From AC2028 sp002373595 (GTDB lineage: Bacteria > Bacillota > Clostridia > Lachnospirales > Lachnospiraceae), in contig CAMOIX010000020.1 of the NCBI GenBank assembly GCA_946616365.1, forward strand, positions 1 to 38,588: a DNA stretch of 38,588 bases, read 5' to 3'. Positions 8,315 through 17,900 of this stretch are shown here, one piece after another. The notes under the pieces were generated by a model, which was not told the DNA's origin, searched no databases, and saw only the letters and a program-made list of their open reading frames with translations. Position 1 is the stretch's first letter; each line of letters begins with the position of its first letter. A program made the translations under genes and the position numbers.

Positions 8315-9025
8315 ATGTCTAAGATCTTAAAAGAAAAACTCGAAAACAACGCATATCCCGGACGCGGGATCGTGCTCGGAAAGAGTGCGGACGGAAAGAA
8401 GATAGCCATCGCGTACTTTATCATGGGAAGAAGCTCAAACAGCCGTAACAGAGTGTTTGTAACGGAGGGAGAGGGCATTCGCACCCGGGCATTTGATGAG
8501 AGCAAGCTCGAAGATCCGAGCCTTATCATCTATGCGCCCGTAAGAGTACTCGGTGATCTCACCATAGTCACCAACGGTGATCAGACCGATACGATATATG
8601 ACGGAATGAAAGCCGGAAAGACCTTTGAAGAGTCATTAAGATGCAGGGAATTCGAGCCCGATGCGCCCAACTACACTCCTCGTATATCCGGTGTTGTAAA
8701 TGTTAAGGACGGAAAGGCAGATTATGCACTTTCTATCTTAAAGAGCAATAACGGAGATCCCGATCAGTGCCTGAGATTTACATATGCTTATGAGAATCCC
8801 AAGGCAGGAGAGGGACATTTCATACATACATATATGCAGGACGGCAATCCGCTTCCTTCTTTTGAGGGAGAGCCCGAGATCGTCGATATCCCCGATGATA
8901 TGGATGCATTTGCCGATACCGTATGGAATGCACTCAATCCGGACAATAAGGTTTCGCTTTTCATCAGATATATAAATATCGCGGACGGAAAGGCACAGAC
9001 CAGGATATATAACAGAAATAAATGA
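8315..9025 (+). CDS. IMP cyclohydrolase, stand-alone PurO-like type
   Basis: The 236-residue protein matches the PurO-like IMP cyclohydrolase family, which closes FAICAR to IMP, the last step of de novo purine synthesis. Visible family features are NNAYPGRGIVLG near residues 11-22, the MGRSSNSRNRVF segment, and the NGDQTDT region in the middle. Most bacteria use the N-terminal domain of bifunctional PurH for this step; here the reaction would be carried by a separate, unrelated protein directly upstream of a transformylase-only gene. GAGGAAG sits before the ATG. The next gene starts 37 nt downstream, so they are very probably cotranscribed. Confidence 0.88.
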   Translation: MSKILKEKLENNAYPGRGIVLGKSADGKKIAIAYFIMGRSSNSRNRVFVTEGEGIRTRAFDESKLEDPSLIIYAPVRVLGDLTIVTNGDQTDTIYDGMKAGKTFEESLRCREFEPDAPNYTPRISGVVNVKDGKADYALSILKSNNGDPDQCLRFTYAYENPKAGEGHFIHTYMQDGNPLPSFEGEPEIVDIPDDMDAFADTVWNALNPDNKVSLFIRYINIADGKAQTRIYNRNK

Positions 9026-9062
9026 TCGGCTCTGCGGTAACCCCGCGGCGCATGGAGGAGAT

Positions 9063-10241
9063 ATGAAAGAGATAGAACTTAAATACGGCTGTAACCCCAA
9101 CCAGAAGCCTTCCAGGATCTATATGGAAAACGGTGCGGAGCTTCCCGTTACGGTGCTTAACGGACGCCCCGGATATATCAATTTCCTGGATGCTTTCAAC
9201 GGATGGCAGCTTGTAAATGAATTAAAGAAGGCAACGGGACTTCCCGCAGCGACCTCTTTCAAGCATGTTTCGCCCGCAGGCGCAGCGGTTGGAAAGCCCC
9301 TGAGCGATACTCTTGCCAAGATCTACTGGGTCGATGATCTGGGAGAACTCACACCACTCGCAAGTGCTTATGCGAGAGCAAGAGGCGCTGACAGAATGAG
9401 CTCTTTCGGCGATTTCATCGCTCTTTCGGATGAGTGTGATGAGTGCACGGCAAAGCTTATAAAGAGAGAGGTCTCCGACGGAGTCATCGCTCCCGGTTTT
9501 TCGGAGAAAGCGCTTGAGATCCTTAAATCCAAAAAGAACGGAAACTACAATGTAATACAGATAGATCCTTCATATGTTCCCGAGGAGCTTGAGAAGAAGC
9601 AGGTTTACGGCGTCACCTTTGAGCAGGGAAGAAATGAACTTAATGTAGATGATGTGCTTCCCGGCAATATCGTTACCGCCAAGAAGGATATACCCGAGGA
9701 TGCACTTATCGATATGAAGATATCCCAGATCGTGCTCAAATATACCCAGTCCAACTCAGTTTGCTATGTAAAGGACGGTCAGGCGATCGGTATCGGTGCG
9801 GGACAGCAGTCGAGGATCCACTGCACGAGACTTGCAGGAAGCAAGGCTGACAACTGGTACTTAAGACAGTCGCCTCAGGTAATGGGACTTAAGTTTGCGG
9901 ACGGACTCGGACGCGCCGACAGAGACAATGCGATCGATGTATATGTGGGAGATGAGTACGAGGATGTTCTTGCTGAAGGAACATGGCAGAGGATATTCAA
10001 AGAAAAGCCCGCTGTATTTACCCGGGAGGAGAAGAGAAAGTGGCTCGATACCATGACCGATGTAACTCTCGGATCGGATGCTTTCTTCCCGTTCTCCGAT
10101 AATATCGAGAGAGCACATAAGAGCGGTGTTAAGTATATCGCTCAGCCCGGCGGTTCTGTAAGAGATGATGCCGTCATCGAGTGCTGTGATAAGTACGGAA
10201 TGGTCATGAGCTTCACCGGCATCAGACTCTTCCATCATTGA
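9063..10241 (+). CDS. purH: AICAR transformylase (transformylase-only PurH)
   Basis: This 392-residue protein corresponds to the transformylase half of PurH. It transfers a formyl group from 10-formyl-tetrahydrofolate to AICAR to give FAICAR. It begins almost directly with the transformylase motif YGCNPNQKPSRIY; the catalytic Lys-His pair is at residues 67-68 (SFKHVSPAGAA), and the substrate loop GIGAGQQSRIHCTRLA follows near residue 240. The N-terminal MGS-like cyclohydrolase domain of bifunctional PurH (which makes the usual protein over 500 residues) is absent, which explains the separate cyclohydrolase just upstream. GGAGGA lies a few bases before the ATG. purH is the family symbol, applied to a transformylase-only form. 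Confidence 0.92.
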   Translation: MKEIELKYGCNPNQKPSRIYMENGAELPVTVLNGRPGYINFLDAFNGWQLVNELKKATGLPAATSFKHVSPAGAAVGKPLSDTLAKIYWVDDLGELTPLASAYARARGADRMSSFGDFIALSDECDECTAKLIKREVSDGVIAPGFSEKALEILKSKKNGNYNVIQIDPSYVPEELEKKQVYGVTFEQGRNELNVDDVLPGNIVTAKKDIPEDALIDMKISQIVLKYTQSNSVCYVKDGQAIGIGAGQQSRIHCTRLAGSKADNWYLRQSPQVMGLKFADGLGRADRDNAIDVYVGDEYEDVLAEGTWQRIFKEKPAVFTREEKRKWLDTMTDVTLGSDAFFPFSDNIERAHKSGVKYIAQPGGSVRDDAVIECCDKYGMVMSFTGIRLFHH

Positions 10242-10287
10242 CAGCCTGGGACATACGAAAATAATCAGTATTTAGGATACGGACAAA

Positions 10288-11967
10288 ATGGAAGAAAAAG
10301 AGACTCTTGAAAAGCAGTCAAGAAACTTCATAGAAAGAGAGATAGACAAGGACCTTGAGGAAGGTGTATACGATCATGTCCAGACGCGTTTTCCTCCCGA
10401 ACCCAACGGATATCTCCATATAGGACATGCCAAGAGCATACTTCTGAATTACGGTATGGCACAAAAATACGGAGGAAAGTTCAACCTCCGCTTTGATGAT
10501 ACCAACCCGACCAAGGAGAAGACTGAGTTTGTCGAGTCGATAGAGCGCGATGTAAAGTGGCTCGGAGCAGATTGGGAAGACAGACTTTTCTTTGCGTCGA
10601 GCTATTTTGATCAGATGTATGAGGGCGCTGTAAAGCTTATCAAAAAGGGAAAGGCATATGTATCCGATCTTTCCGCTGATGAGATAAAGGAGTACAGGGG
10701 ATCGTTTGATACCCCCGGAAAAGAAGATCCTTCCAGAGAGAGAAGTATTGAGGAGAACCTTCAGCTTTTCACCGATATGAAGGACGGAAAGTATGCGGAC
10801 GGAGAGAAAGTGCTCCGTGCCAAGATAGATATGGCATCGCCCAATATCAACATGCGCGATCCCGTTATCTACAGGGTCGCACATATGACTCATCACAATA
10901 CGGGTGACAAGTGGTGCATCTATCCGATGTATGACTTCGCACATCCGATCGAGGATGCGATAGAGGGTATCACTCACTCGCTCTGCACACTTGAATTTGA
11001 AGACCACAGACCTCTCTATGACTGGGTAGTAAGGGAACTTGAGTATCCCAATCCTCCCCGTCAGATAGAGTTTGCAAAGATGTATCTTACCAATGTTGTT
11101 ACCGGTAAGAGATATATCAAGAAATTGGTAGAGGACGGTATAGTCGACGGATGGGATGATCCCAGGCTTGTATCCATCGCAGCACTCCGGAGGAGAGGAT
11201 TTACTCCCGAGTCGATAAAGATGTTTGTGGAGCTCTCGGGAATATCAAAGTCCCAGGCTTCCTCCGATTATGCTATGCTTGAGTATTGCATCAGGGAAGA
11301 CTTAAAGCCCAAGGCAAAAAGACTGATGGCGATCCTCGATCCTGTAAAGCTTATCATAGACAACTATCCCGAAGGACAGACAGAGGAACTTCCTGCGATC
11401 AACAATCCAGAGAATGAGTCGCTCGGAAGCCGCACGATTCCCTTCGGAAAGACGCTTTACATTGAGAGAGATGACTTTATGGAGGAGCCTCCCAAGAAGT
11501 ATTTCAGGCTTTTCCCCGGAAACGAAGTAAGACTTATGAATGCGTACTTCGTGACTGCGACATCTTTTGAAAAGGACGAAAACGGAAATGTGACGGTCGT
11601 TCATTGTACCTACGATCCTGCCACCAAGGGAGGAGATGCTCCCGATGGAAGGAAAGTGAAGGGAACCATTCATTGGGTATATGCGGATACCGCAGTAAAT
11701 GCGACTGTCAGACTCTATGAGAATATCATTGACGAAGAGAAGGGCGTATACAACGAGGACGGAAGCCTGAACCTCAATCCGAACTCACTTACGGTAATGA
11801 CGAACGCAAAGCTTGAGCCTGAATTCAAAGGAGCGAAACCGGGCGATTCATTCCAGTTTGTACGCCAGGGATTCTTCACTGTTGACAGCAAGGATTCGGC
11901 AGACGATGCACTCGTATTCAACAGGATAGTTTCATTAAAGAGCTCATTTGTGCTCAAGAAGGACTAG
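10288..11967 (+). CDS. glnS: Glutaminyl-tRNA synthetase
   Basis: This 559-residue class I enzyme charges tRNA-Gln with glutamine. The HIGH motif is seen in PPEPNGYLHIGHAKS, and the N-terminal catalytic domain continues through DDTNPTKEK and GWDDPRL. The C-terminal anticodon-binding beta-barrels run from about residue 340 to the end (YFRLFPGNEVRLMNAY). The position that carries MSKR in the E. coli enzyme reads VTGKR here. GlnS is often missing in Gram-positive bacteria, which use the GatCAB amidation route, so its presence suggests direct charging, at least in part. The binding site is weak (AGGA about 10 nt before the ATG). It follows the purine genes by 46 nt. Confidence 0.95.
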   Translation: MEEKETLEKQSRNFIEREIDKDLEEGVYDHVQTRFPPEPNGYLHIGHAKSILLNYGMAQKYGGKFNLRFDDTNPTKEKTEFVESIERDVKWLGADWEDRLFFASSYFDQMYEGAVKLIKKGKAYVSDLSADEIKEYRGSFDTPGKEDPSRERSIEENLQLFTDMKDGKYADGEKVLRAKIDMASPNINMRDPVIYRVAHMTHHNTGDKWCIYPMYDFAHPIEDAIEGITHSLCTLEFEDHRPLYDWVVRELEYPNPPRQIEFAKMYLTNVVTGKRYIKKLVEDGIVDGWDDPRLVSIAALRRRGFTPESIKMFVELSGISKSQASSDYAMLEYCIREDLKPKAKRLMAILDPVKLIIDNYPEGQTEELPAINNPENESLGSRTIPFGKTLYIERDDFMEEPPKKYFRLFPGNEVRLMNAYFVTATSFEKDENGNVTVVHCTYDPATKGGDAPDGRKVKGTIHWVYADTAVNATVRLYENIIDEEKGVYNEDGSLNLNPNSLTVMTNAKLEPEFKGAKPGDSFQFVRQGFFTVDSKDSADDALVFNRIVSLKSSFVLKKD

Positions 11968-11981
11968 AAAGGAAATAGGTT

Positions 11982-12842
11982 ATGGGACTTTTCTCCGGAT
12001 TTGAAAAACTCGGACTCGGCAATCTCTCCGGCGCCGATCTCTACGGCAAGGAAGAAAAGGTCAAAGAGAAGGCAGCTGCCGCCACAAAAGAGAAGGTTGA
12101 GATACAGGAAACCGACTGCATATACGAGAAAAAGTATAAGTGTCCCGTATGTGATTCGGATTTCTCCGCAAAGATCATGAAGAGCGGAAGGACAAAACTC
12201 ATCGGAACGGACTTTGACTTAAGGCCCAAGTATGACGGAATAGCTGCCGAGAAATATGATGTTCTGCTCTGCGACAGATGCGGATATGCTGCTCTCGGAA
12301 GGTATTTCACGACACTCCTTCCCGCTCAGTGCAAGATGATAAAGGAGCAGATCACTGCAAATATCGAGCTCAACAAGTATAACGACGAGATCTATACCTT
12401 TAAGGAGGCACTCGAGAGATATCAGATCGCTCTTGCATGCGCGATAGTAAAGAAAGCCAAAGCAAGCGAGAAAGCATATATCTGCTTAAAGACGGCATGG
12501 GTACTCCGTGCACTCAGAGAATCTGTCGAGGCGGGCAAGGACAAGTATCCCGAAGGAATGAGCGCTGAGGACGTTACCGCACAGGAGGAGGAGTACCTCA
12601 GAAACGCATATACCGGATTCATCGAGGCGAGACAGTCGGAGAGCTTCCCCATGGCCGGTATGGACCAGACCACTGTGGACTATCTGCTCGCACAGCTCGC
12701 ATTCCATCTCAAGGAATTCGATGTGGCAGCCAAGATGGTACAGGCACTCCTTACTTCGCCCGGAGCAAATTCGCGTATCAAGGATAAGGCGAGAGACCTT
12801 AAGGACGAGATCGTGGCAGCAAAGAAAGCCGCCGGAACCTGA
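11982..12842 (+). CDS. DUF2225 family protein
   Basis: The 286-residue protein has two Cys-X2-Cys pairs near the start, KCPVCDSDFSAK and LLCDRCGYAALG, which should bind one zinc ion as in DUF2225 proteins. After this come helical segments with the pairwise pattern of TPR-like repeats (EALERYQIALACAIVKKA, KAYICLKTAWVLRAL). It is soluble with no signal peptide, so probably cytoplasmic. AAAGGAAA precedes the ATG, and it starts 14 nt after glnS, indicating one transcript. It ends before a terminator. The biochemical role of the family is not known to me. Confidence 0.85.
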   Translation: MGLFSGFEKLGLGNLSGADLYGKEEKVKEKAAAATKEKVEIQETDCIYEKKYKCPVCDSDFSAKIMKSGRTKLIGTDFDLRPKYDGIAAEKYDVLLCDRCGYAALGRYFTTLLPAQCKMIKEQITANIELNKYNDEIYTFKEALERYQIALACAIVKKAKASEKAYICLKTAWVLRALRESVEAGKDKYPEGMSAEDVTAQEEEYLRNAYTGFIEARQSESFPMAGMDQTTVDYLLAQLAFHLKEFDVAAKMVQALLTSPGANSRIKDKARDLKDEIVAAKKAAGT

Positions 12843-12884
12843 CGCGGTACGAAGATTCCGGCGCCGTAAAGCGCCGACAATAAA

Positions 12885-12912
12885 AGAAACGGCACCCTCG
12901 GGTGCCGTTTCT
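12885..12912. terminator. Bidirectional terminator
   Basis: A perfect 12-bp inverted repeat (12885-12896 with 12901-12912) has a 4-nt loop. On the minus strand it is followed by a T-rich tract, so it should end the gene at 12938-13228; on the plus strand it ends the DUF2225 transcript. A second small GC hairpin (12859-12876) lies just before it. Confidence 0.8.
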
Positions 12913-12937
12913 GTATTATCAAAGCTGTTATCTGAGG

Positions 12938-13228
12938 TTATTTGATCTCTTTGGCGGAGACATCCTCGTCATCCTCATCAAAGAATTCCTCGACGGTCTC
13001 TGCGGCTTCCTTAGCCACATCCTTTACTGTCTCCGAGAGGGGAGTGAAGTTGTCCTCCTTATCGGGGGTCAGGGAGGTGTAGCTCCTCTCGGATGAGTCA
13101 TCATCGTCATCATCGTCGTCGAGAGAGATGGGTTCATCCTCCTTAGACTGATTGTAATAATATGCTACTGCAGCTGCTGCGGCTGCAACAAGTGTCGTAC
13201 CAAGAAGAAACTTTCCAAATTTTTTCAT
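12938..13228 (-). CDS. Small acidic membrane-anchored protein
   Basis: The 96-residue protein starts MKKFGKFLLGTTLV, followed by a run of alanines and three tyrosines, making one N-terminal hydrophobic helix (about residues 5-25) that is either an anchor or an uncleaved signal. Then comes a very acidic linker with eight aspartates in a row, and an amphipathic helix near the C-terminus (LSETVKDVAKEAAETVEEFF). AAAGGAG lies before the ATG. The layout recalls small YtxH-like envelope proteins, but there is no firm family. It is followed by the bidirectional terminator. Function unknown. Confidence 0.65.
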   Translation of the reverse strand: MKKFGKFLLGTTLVAAAAAAVAYYYNQSKEDEPISLDDDDDDDDSSERSYTSLTPDKEDNFTPLSETVKDVAKEAAETVEEFFDEDDEDVSAKEIK

Positions 13229-13305
13229 TGCGGATCTCCTTTCGGTAATTTTTTCGATAGACTGTTATAATTTTATACTATTTCAGCCTAAATTGAAAGA
13301 TGTAT

Positions 13306-14055
13306 TTATTTGGCCTGCCTGTATGCGGGATCCGCGGGATACCCGCCTTTTAGCTTCTGCATAGAGCGCTGAATCGAGTCTTTGGAGTTTTTCCAGTCAG
13401 CATCCTTGTTGCGATAATCGAATTTCTCGACCATCCAGGATACGTCTTCGTGTATTCTTTCAAGGTTTTTCTCGGAAAGCGGCAGGATCACGGAGTAAAA
13501 ATCCTCAAGATCCGATCCGGAGAGTTTGCTGTCAGCTCCGTCACAGAGGTCTCCTAAGTGAGGGAGGCAGAATCCTTTGCTGTTTTTTACCTTTTCGCGG
13601 AAGGCAGGGTCATTTTTCCAGAGATAGAAAAATGTGTCCAGATATCTCGCATAGGTCTTTTTGTATTCATCGCAGATATAGCAGGTCGATTCCTTTTCGC
13701 GGACCCACATCGAGATGCGGTTTCCACTGTCCCCTTTGGAAAAGAGAGACTTTTTGCCGGGCTTGAATCCTTTGGACACATCGCGGAGCTCGCCGAGCAT
13801 ACGCTTGGTGTGAGTCTTAAGTATCCATGCGTTCCCCAGAGTATTGCCATAATCAAACATGGCCTTGAAGTGACGTCTGCAGAAGCCTTCGCGGTCGGTC
13901 ATATCGCGGATGTCGGACTCCATGTATGATGACTGAGAGCCGAGCGCGAAATCCATCATATCCTGCTCTACTTTGCGCTCTATATAGCAAAAGGGGCATT
14001 CGTCATCTGCGTTTACCGCATCGTTGAGGGGAATAGTATACAGTTCTTCTTTCAT
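13306..14055 (-). CDS. DUF6062-like cysteine-rich protein
   Basis: From the ATG at 14055 the protein has 249 residues. An in-frame GTG two codons earlier overlaps the GGAGG binding site, so the ATG, 5 nt after GGAGG, is the better start. It has four Cys/His clusters: CPFC near residue 20, FCRRHF near 60, CYIC near 120 and FCLPHLGDLC near 160. They look like paired metal-binding knuckles. I recall this pattern as the DUF6062 family of clostridia. It is soluble. A redox or metal role is plausible but unproven. It lies divergent from exoA. Confidence 0.75.
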   Translation of the reverse strand: MKEELYTIPLNDAVNADDECPFCYIERKVEQDMMDFALGSQSSYMESDIRDMTDREGFCRRHFKAMFDYGNTLGNAWILKTHTKRMLGELRDVSKGFKPGKKSLFSKGDSGNRISMWVREKESTCYICDEYKKTYARYLDTFFYLWKNDPAFREKVKNSKGFCLPHLGDLCDGADSKLSGSDLEDFYSVILPLSEKNLERIHEDVSWMVEKFDYRNKDADWKNSKDSIQRSMQKLKGGYPADPAYRQAK

Positions 14056-14143
14056 GTGCACCTCCGGATGATAGATTCTTTGGCATAGAAAGTCCCAGGC
14101 TTTTATAATAACAGATGAAACGATTAAATTAAAGATTTGCGTA

Positions 14144-14152
14144 TGATATAAT
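14144..14152 (+). promoter_or_regulatory. Extended -10 promoter for exoA
   Basis: TGATATAAT at 14144-14152 is a perfect extended -10 element (TG, one base, TATAAT). The -35 region is weak (TTAAAT at 14124-14129, 17 nt upstream). The ATG of exoA is 26 nt downstream, with AAAGGAG between. Confidence 0.6.
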
Positions 14153-14177
14153 TATTCTTGTCTGAAAGGAGTGATAT

Positions 14178-14930
14178 ATGAAGTTTATATCATGGAATGT
14201 CAACGGGTTAAGGGCTTGTATCGGAAAGGGTTTTGAGGACTCTTTTGCTAAGCTTGATGCCGATATTTTCTGCCTCCAGGAGACCAAACTCTCCGAGGGA
14301 CAGCTCGAACTGGACCTGCCCGGTTATCATATGTATTGGAATTATGCCGAGAAGAAAGGCTACTCGGGAACTGCTCTTTTTAGCAAGAAGGAGCCGCTGT
14401 CGGTATCGTACGGGATAGGCGTGGAGGAACACGATCATGAGGGCCGTGTCATCACGGCGGAGTATGACGATCTCTACTTTATCACCGTTTATGTTCCGAA
14501 TTCTCAGAGGGAGCTTACGAGGCTTTCTTACAGGATGGAATGGGAGGATGCTTTCCTTTCATATGTACGGGAACTTGAAAAGAAAAAGCCTGTCATATGG
14601 TGTGGCGACCTTAATGTCGCACATAAGGAGATCGATCTGAAGAATCCTTCCTCCAATCATCACAATGCGGGATTTACGGATGAGGAGAGAGAAAAGTTCT
14701 CTGCGGCTCTTGATGCGGGATACATCGATACATTCAGGTACTTTTATCCCGACAGGGAAGAGATATACTCCTGGTGGTCATATATGTTCCATGCGAGAGA
14801 GAAGAACGCAGGGTGGCGTATCGATTATTTTATAGCTTCGGAAAAGTTGAAGGACAGACTTGTAAGCGCTGATATACATACAGATATCCAGGGGTCTGAC
14901 CACTGCCCTGTAGAGCTGGTCATTAAATAA
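14178..14930 (+). CDS. exoA: Exodeoxyribonuclease III (AP endonuclease)
   Basis: The enzyme cuts DNA 5' to abasic sites and trims 3' blocked ends in base excision repair. The 250-residue protein has all family motifs: SWNVNGLRA (Asn7, Asn9), LQETK (Glu35 for metal), WCGDLNVAH (Asp144, Asn146), WRIDYF near residue 213, and the catalytic SDHCP (Asp241, His242). AAAGGAG sits before the ATG and an extended -10 promoter upstream. The AddB gene begins 25 nt after its stop, so the three repair genes may be one operon. The symbol follows Gram-positive usage (xth in E. coli). Confidence 0.97.
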   Translation: MKFISWNVNGLRACIGKGFEDSFAKLDADIFCLQETKLSEGQLELDLPGYHMYWNYAEKKGYSGTALFSKKEPLSVSYGIGVEEHDHEGRVITAEYDDLYFITVYVPNSQRELTRLSYRMEWEDAFLSYVRELEKKKPVIWCGDLNVAHKEIDLKNPSSNHHNAGFTDEEREKFSAALDAGYIDTFRYFYPDREEIYSWWSYMFHAREKNAGWRIDYFIASEKLKDRLVSADIHTDIQGSDHCPVELVIK

Positions 14931-14955
14931 AGTATTTGTGGTTGCGGAGTAAAAC

Positions 14956-17900
14956 TTGGGGAAGTACGGATTTGTCTTCGGACCGTCATGTTCGGGGAAG
15001 AGTACAGAAATATATAAAGAACTCCTGACAAGGAGCGAAGCGGAGCGAGACAGGAATTTCTTCATCATAGTTCCGGATCAGTTTACCATGTCCACTCAGA
15101 GGAGGATGTGCGACTTAAGCGGATCGGACGGAATACTGAACGTCGATGTCTTAAGCTTCGGAAGACTTACGCATCGCATCCTCGAGGAGGTGGGATATGA
15201 GAGATATCCCGTCCTTGATGATACGGGCAAGAGTCTTGTCTTACAAAAGATAGCTCATGGATGCGCGGATGAACTTCCTGTCCTGGGGAGCAAAACCAAA
15301 TCTGTCGGATATATCCATGAGATCAAAAGCGTAATATCTGAATTCATGCAGTACGGCCACACTCCCGATGATGTGGAGAGGATCATAGGAACGGCCGGAC
15401 TAAGCGGCGCGCTCAGGGCGAAGCTTAAAGATCTGAATACAGTCTACGGATATTTCAAAGATTATCTCGAAGGAAAATACATAACGACTGAGGGGAGACT
15501 TGATCTTTTGACGGATCGACTGGTCAGATCTTCGCTCATTCCGGGAAGCGTAATCTTTTTTGACGGATTCACGGGATTCACTCCTATTCAGCTTCGCGTG
15601 ATAAGTGAACTCATAAGGATCTCGGATGAAGTGATCTTTGCCTTTACCTTTGAAGGAGACCCTTATGCCGAAACACCGGAGCAGGATCTTTTTTCGCTCA
15701 CGCGAAGAAGCGTTAAGAGCATAATGCGCATATCGGAGGAGATAGGCGCTGAGAAAGAAGAAGACAGATATATCACCGGCAGCTATAGGAAGGAAGTGCT
15801 CTCGCACCTTGAGAGAAATGTACTGAGGTTTTCATATGAACAGTACAAGGCAAGTGATGAGAGTAAAAGGGTAGAGCTTCGCGGACAGCTGCGTATTGCG
15901 GAATGTATGAATCCGGATGCTGAGTGCAGAGAGGCGGCGGTTCGCATTTCGGATCTGACCAAGCAGGAAGGATATAAGTATTCCGATATAGCGATAGTGG
16001 CCGGAGACCTCGAGGAGTATGCACCATTCCTTGAGAGAGAGTTTGCAAAGCAGGATATACCTGCATATTTCGACAGGACCAGAGCGATAAGGCTCAATCC
16101 TTTGACTGAAGGGATAGGCAGTCTTCTCGATATGGTGAGGATGGGATATGAACCGGAGTCTGTTATCAGATTTATAAGGAGCGGATTGTCGGGCCTGTCA
16201 TTTGACGAAGGCGATAAATTTGAAGAGTATATCAGACTCTCGGGCGTAAGAGGTCGCAGCAGATGGGAGAAGGGCTTTGAGAGAAAGACTCGCAATATGC
16301 CCGAGAACGAAAAGAACGAAAGGCTCTATGAGATAAACCTGATGAGAGAAAGGATAGTATCTCTCGTGGGACTCTTTGCAAGTGCAAAGACTGTAAAAGA
16401 CTATGTGTCAGCTTTGAAACGTGCTCTGGAAGAAACACATGCGCAAGAGATAATTGCGGCATATGCCGAAGAGTTTAGAAGGATCGGTGATGCCGCATCG
16501 GAGAAAGAATATGACCAGATATATGATCTGACTGTTTCAATGATCGATCAGATGGAAGAATTGCTGGGAGATGAGGAAACTGATATCTCAGAATTCGCAG
16601 AGATAGTAAAGGCCGGATTTGCGGAGATAAGGGTGGGTACTATTCCTCAAAGTATCGACAGAGTGCTGGTCGGAGATATTGAGAGAACGAGACTAGGAGA
16701 GGTTAAGGTTTTATTCTTCCTCGGAGTAAACGATGGCAATATCCCCAAGGATGGATCATCCGGAGGACTCATATCGGAAATTGACAGAGAAGTGCTCGAG
16801 GAAGCAGGGATAGAACTGGCACCCACACCCAAACGTCTCATGTACGATCAGAGACTGTATCTATATATGAACCTGACAAAACCGTCAGAAAAACTGTTCA
16901 TTTCATATTCTCTGACTGACAATGCGGGAGGCAGCAGGAGAAAGTCCTACCTTATTCCTGCACTCTTCAAGATATTCCCAGATCTGCAGACGGTTCATCC
17001 CGAAAAGAGCGATCTGTCCGAAAGAGTGGCGGGAGAGAAAGATGCACTCGTACAGTTTGCGGGGAGTCTGCGTGAATATGTTTCCGGCAATGAATCAGTA
17101 AGGACGGAGAGCTGCACTCTTAACGAAGCACTTTCGGGCAGAGCGGAAGACAGAAAAGTGATAACCGATGCGGCATTTAAGAAATATATTGATCTGCCCC
17201 TTTCACCCGAAGCCGTAGATGCGGTATACGGTGATAAGCTTACGCTCAGCGTCAGCAGTATGGAGAAATATTCCGGCTGTGCTTATGCCTTTTTCCTAAG
17301 GTACGGATTGGGATTATCCGGTCAGGAGTATTACGAGATAGCTTCCGTTGACGGCGGCAATGTGATGCACGGCGTCTTGAAAGAGATAGTGGATGATATA
17401 TCAAATACAGGAAATGATCTGCGCGATGCATCGGATGAGCATATCACCCAAAATGTTCAAAGGATCCTGAGAAACAATGCGGATGATTATCTTGACGGTA
17501 TATATACCGATACGGAGAGAGGCAGATATCATCTCGGAAAGCTTGAACATACACTGATAAGGAGTATCAAAACGCTAAGAGATCATCTGCGTGCCGGTGA
17601 GTTCGGAATATACAGGACCGAATATAAATTCATGCAAGAGCTCTCTGCGGGAGAAGGCAGGAAGGTGATGCTTCAGGGAACCGTGGACAGAGCCGATATT
17701 TGTGAGAGTGATGACAAGGTTTATCTGCGGATCATAGATTATAAATCAAGCACTCATAAGATTGATGAGGAAAAGATAGAAGAAGGAAGAAACCTTCAGC
17801 TTCCCGTTTATATGAAGTATATGCTCGGAGAGGTGGGAAGAGAGAAGAAAAAAGATGCAGTCCCTGCCGCTATGGTATATTTCAAACTTGACGATCCGAT

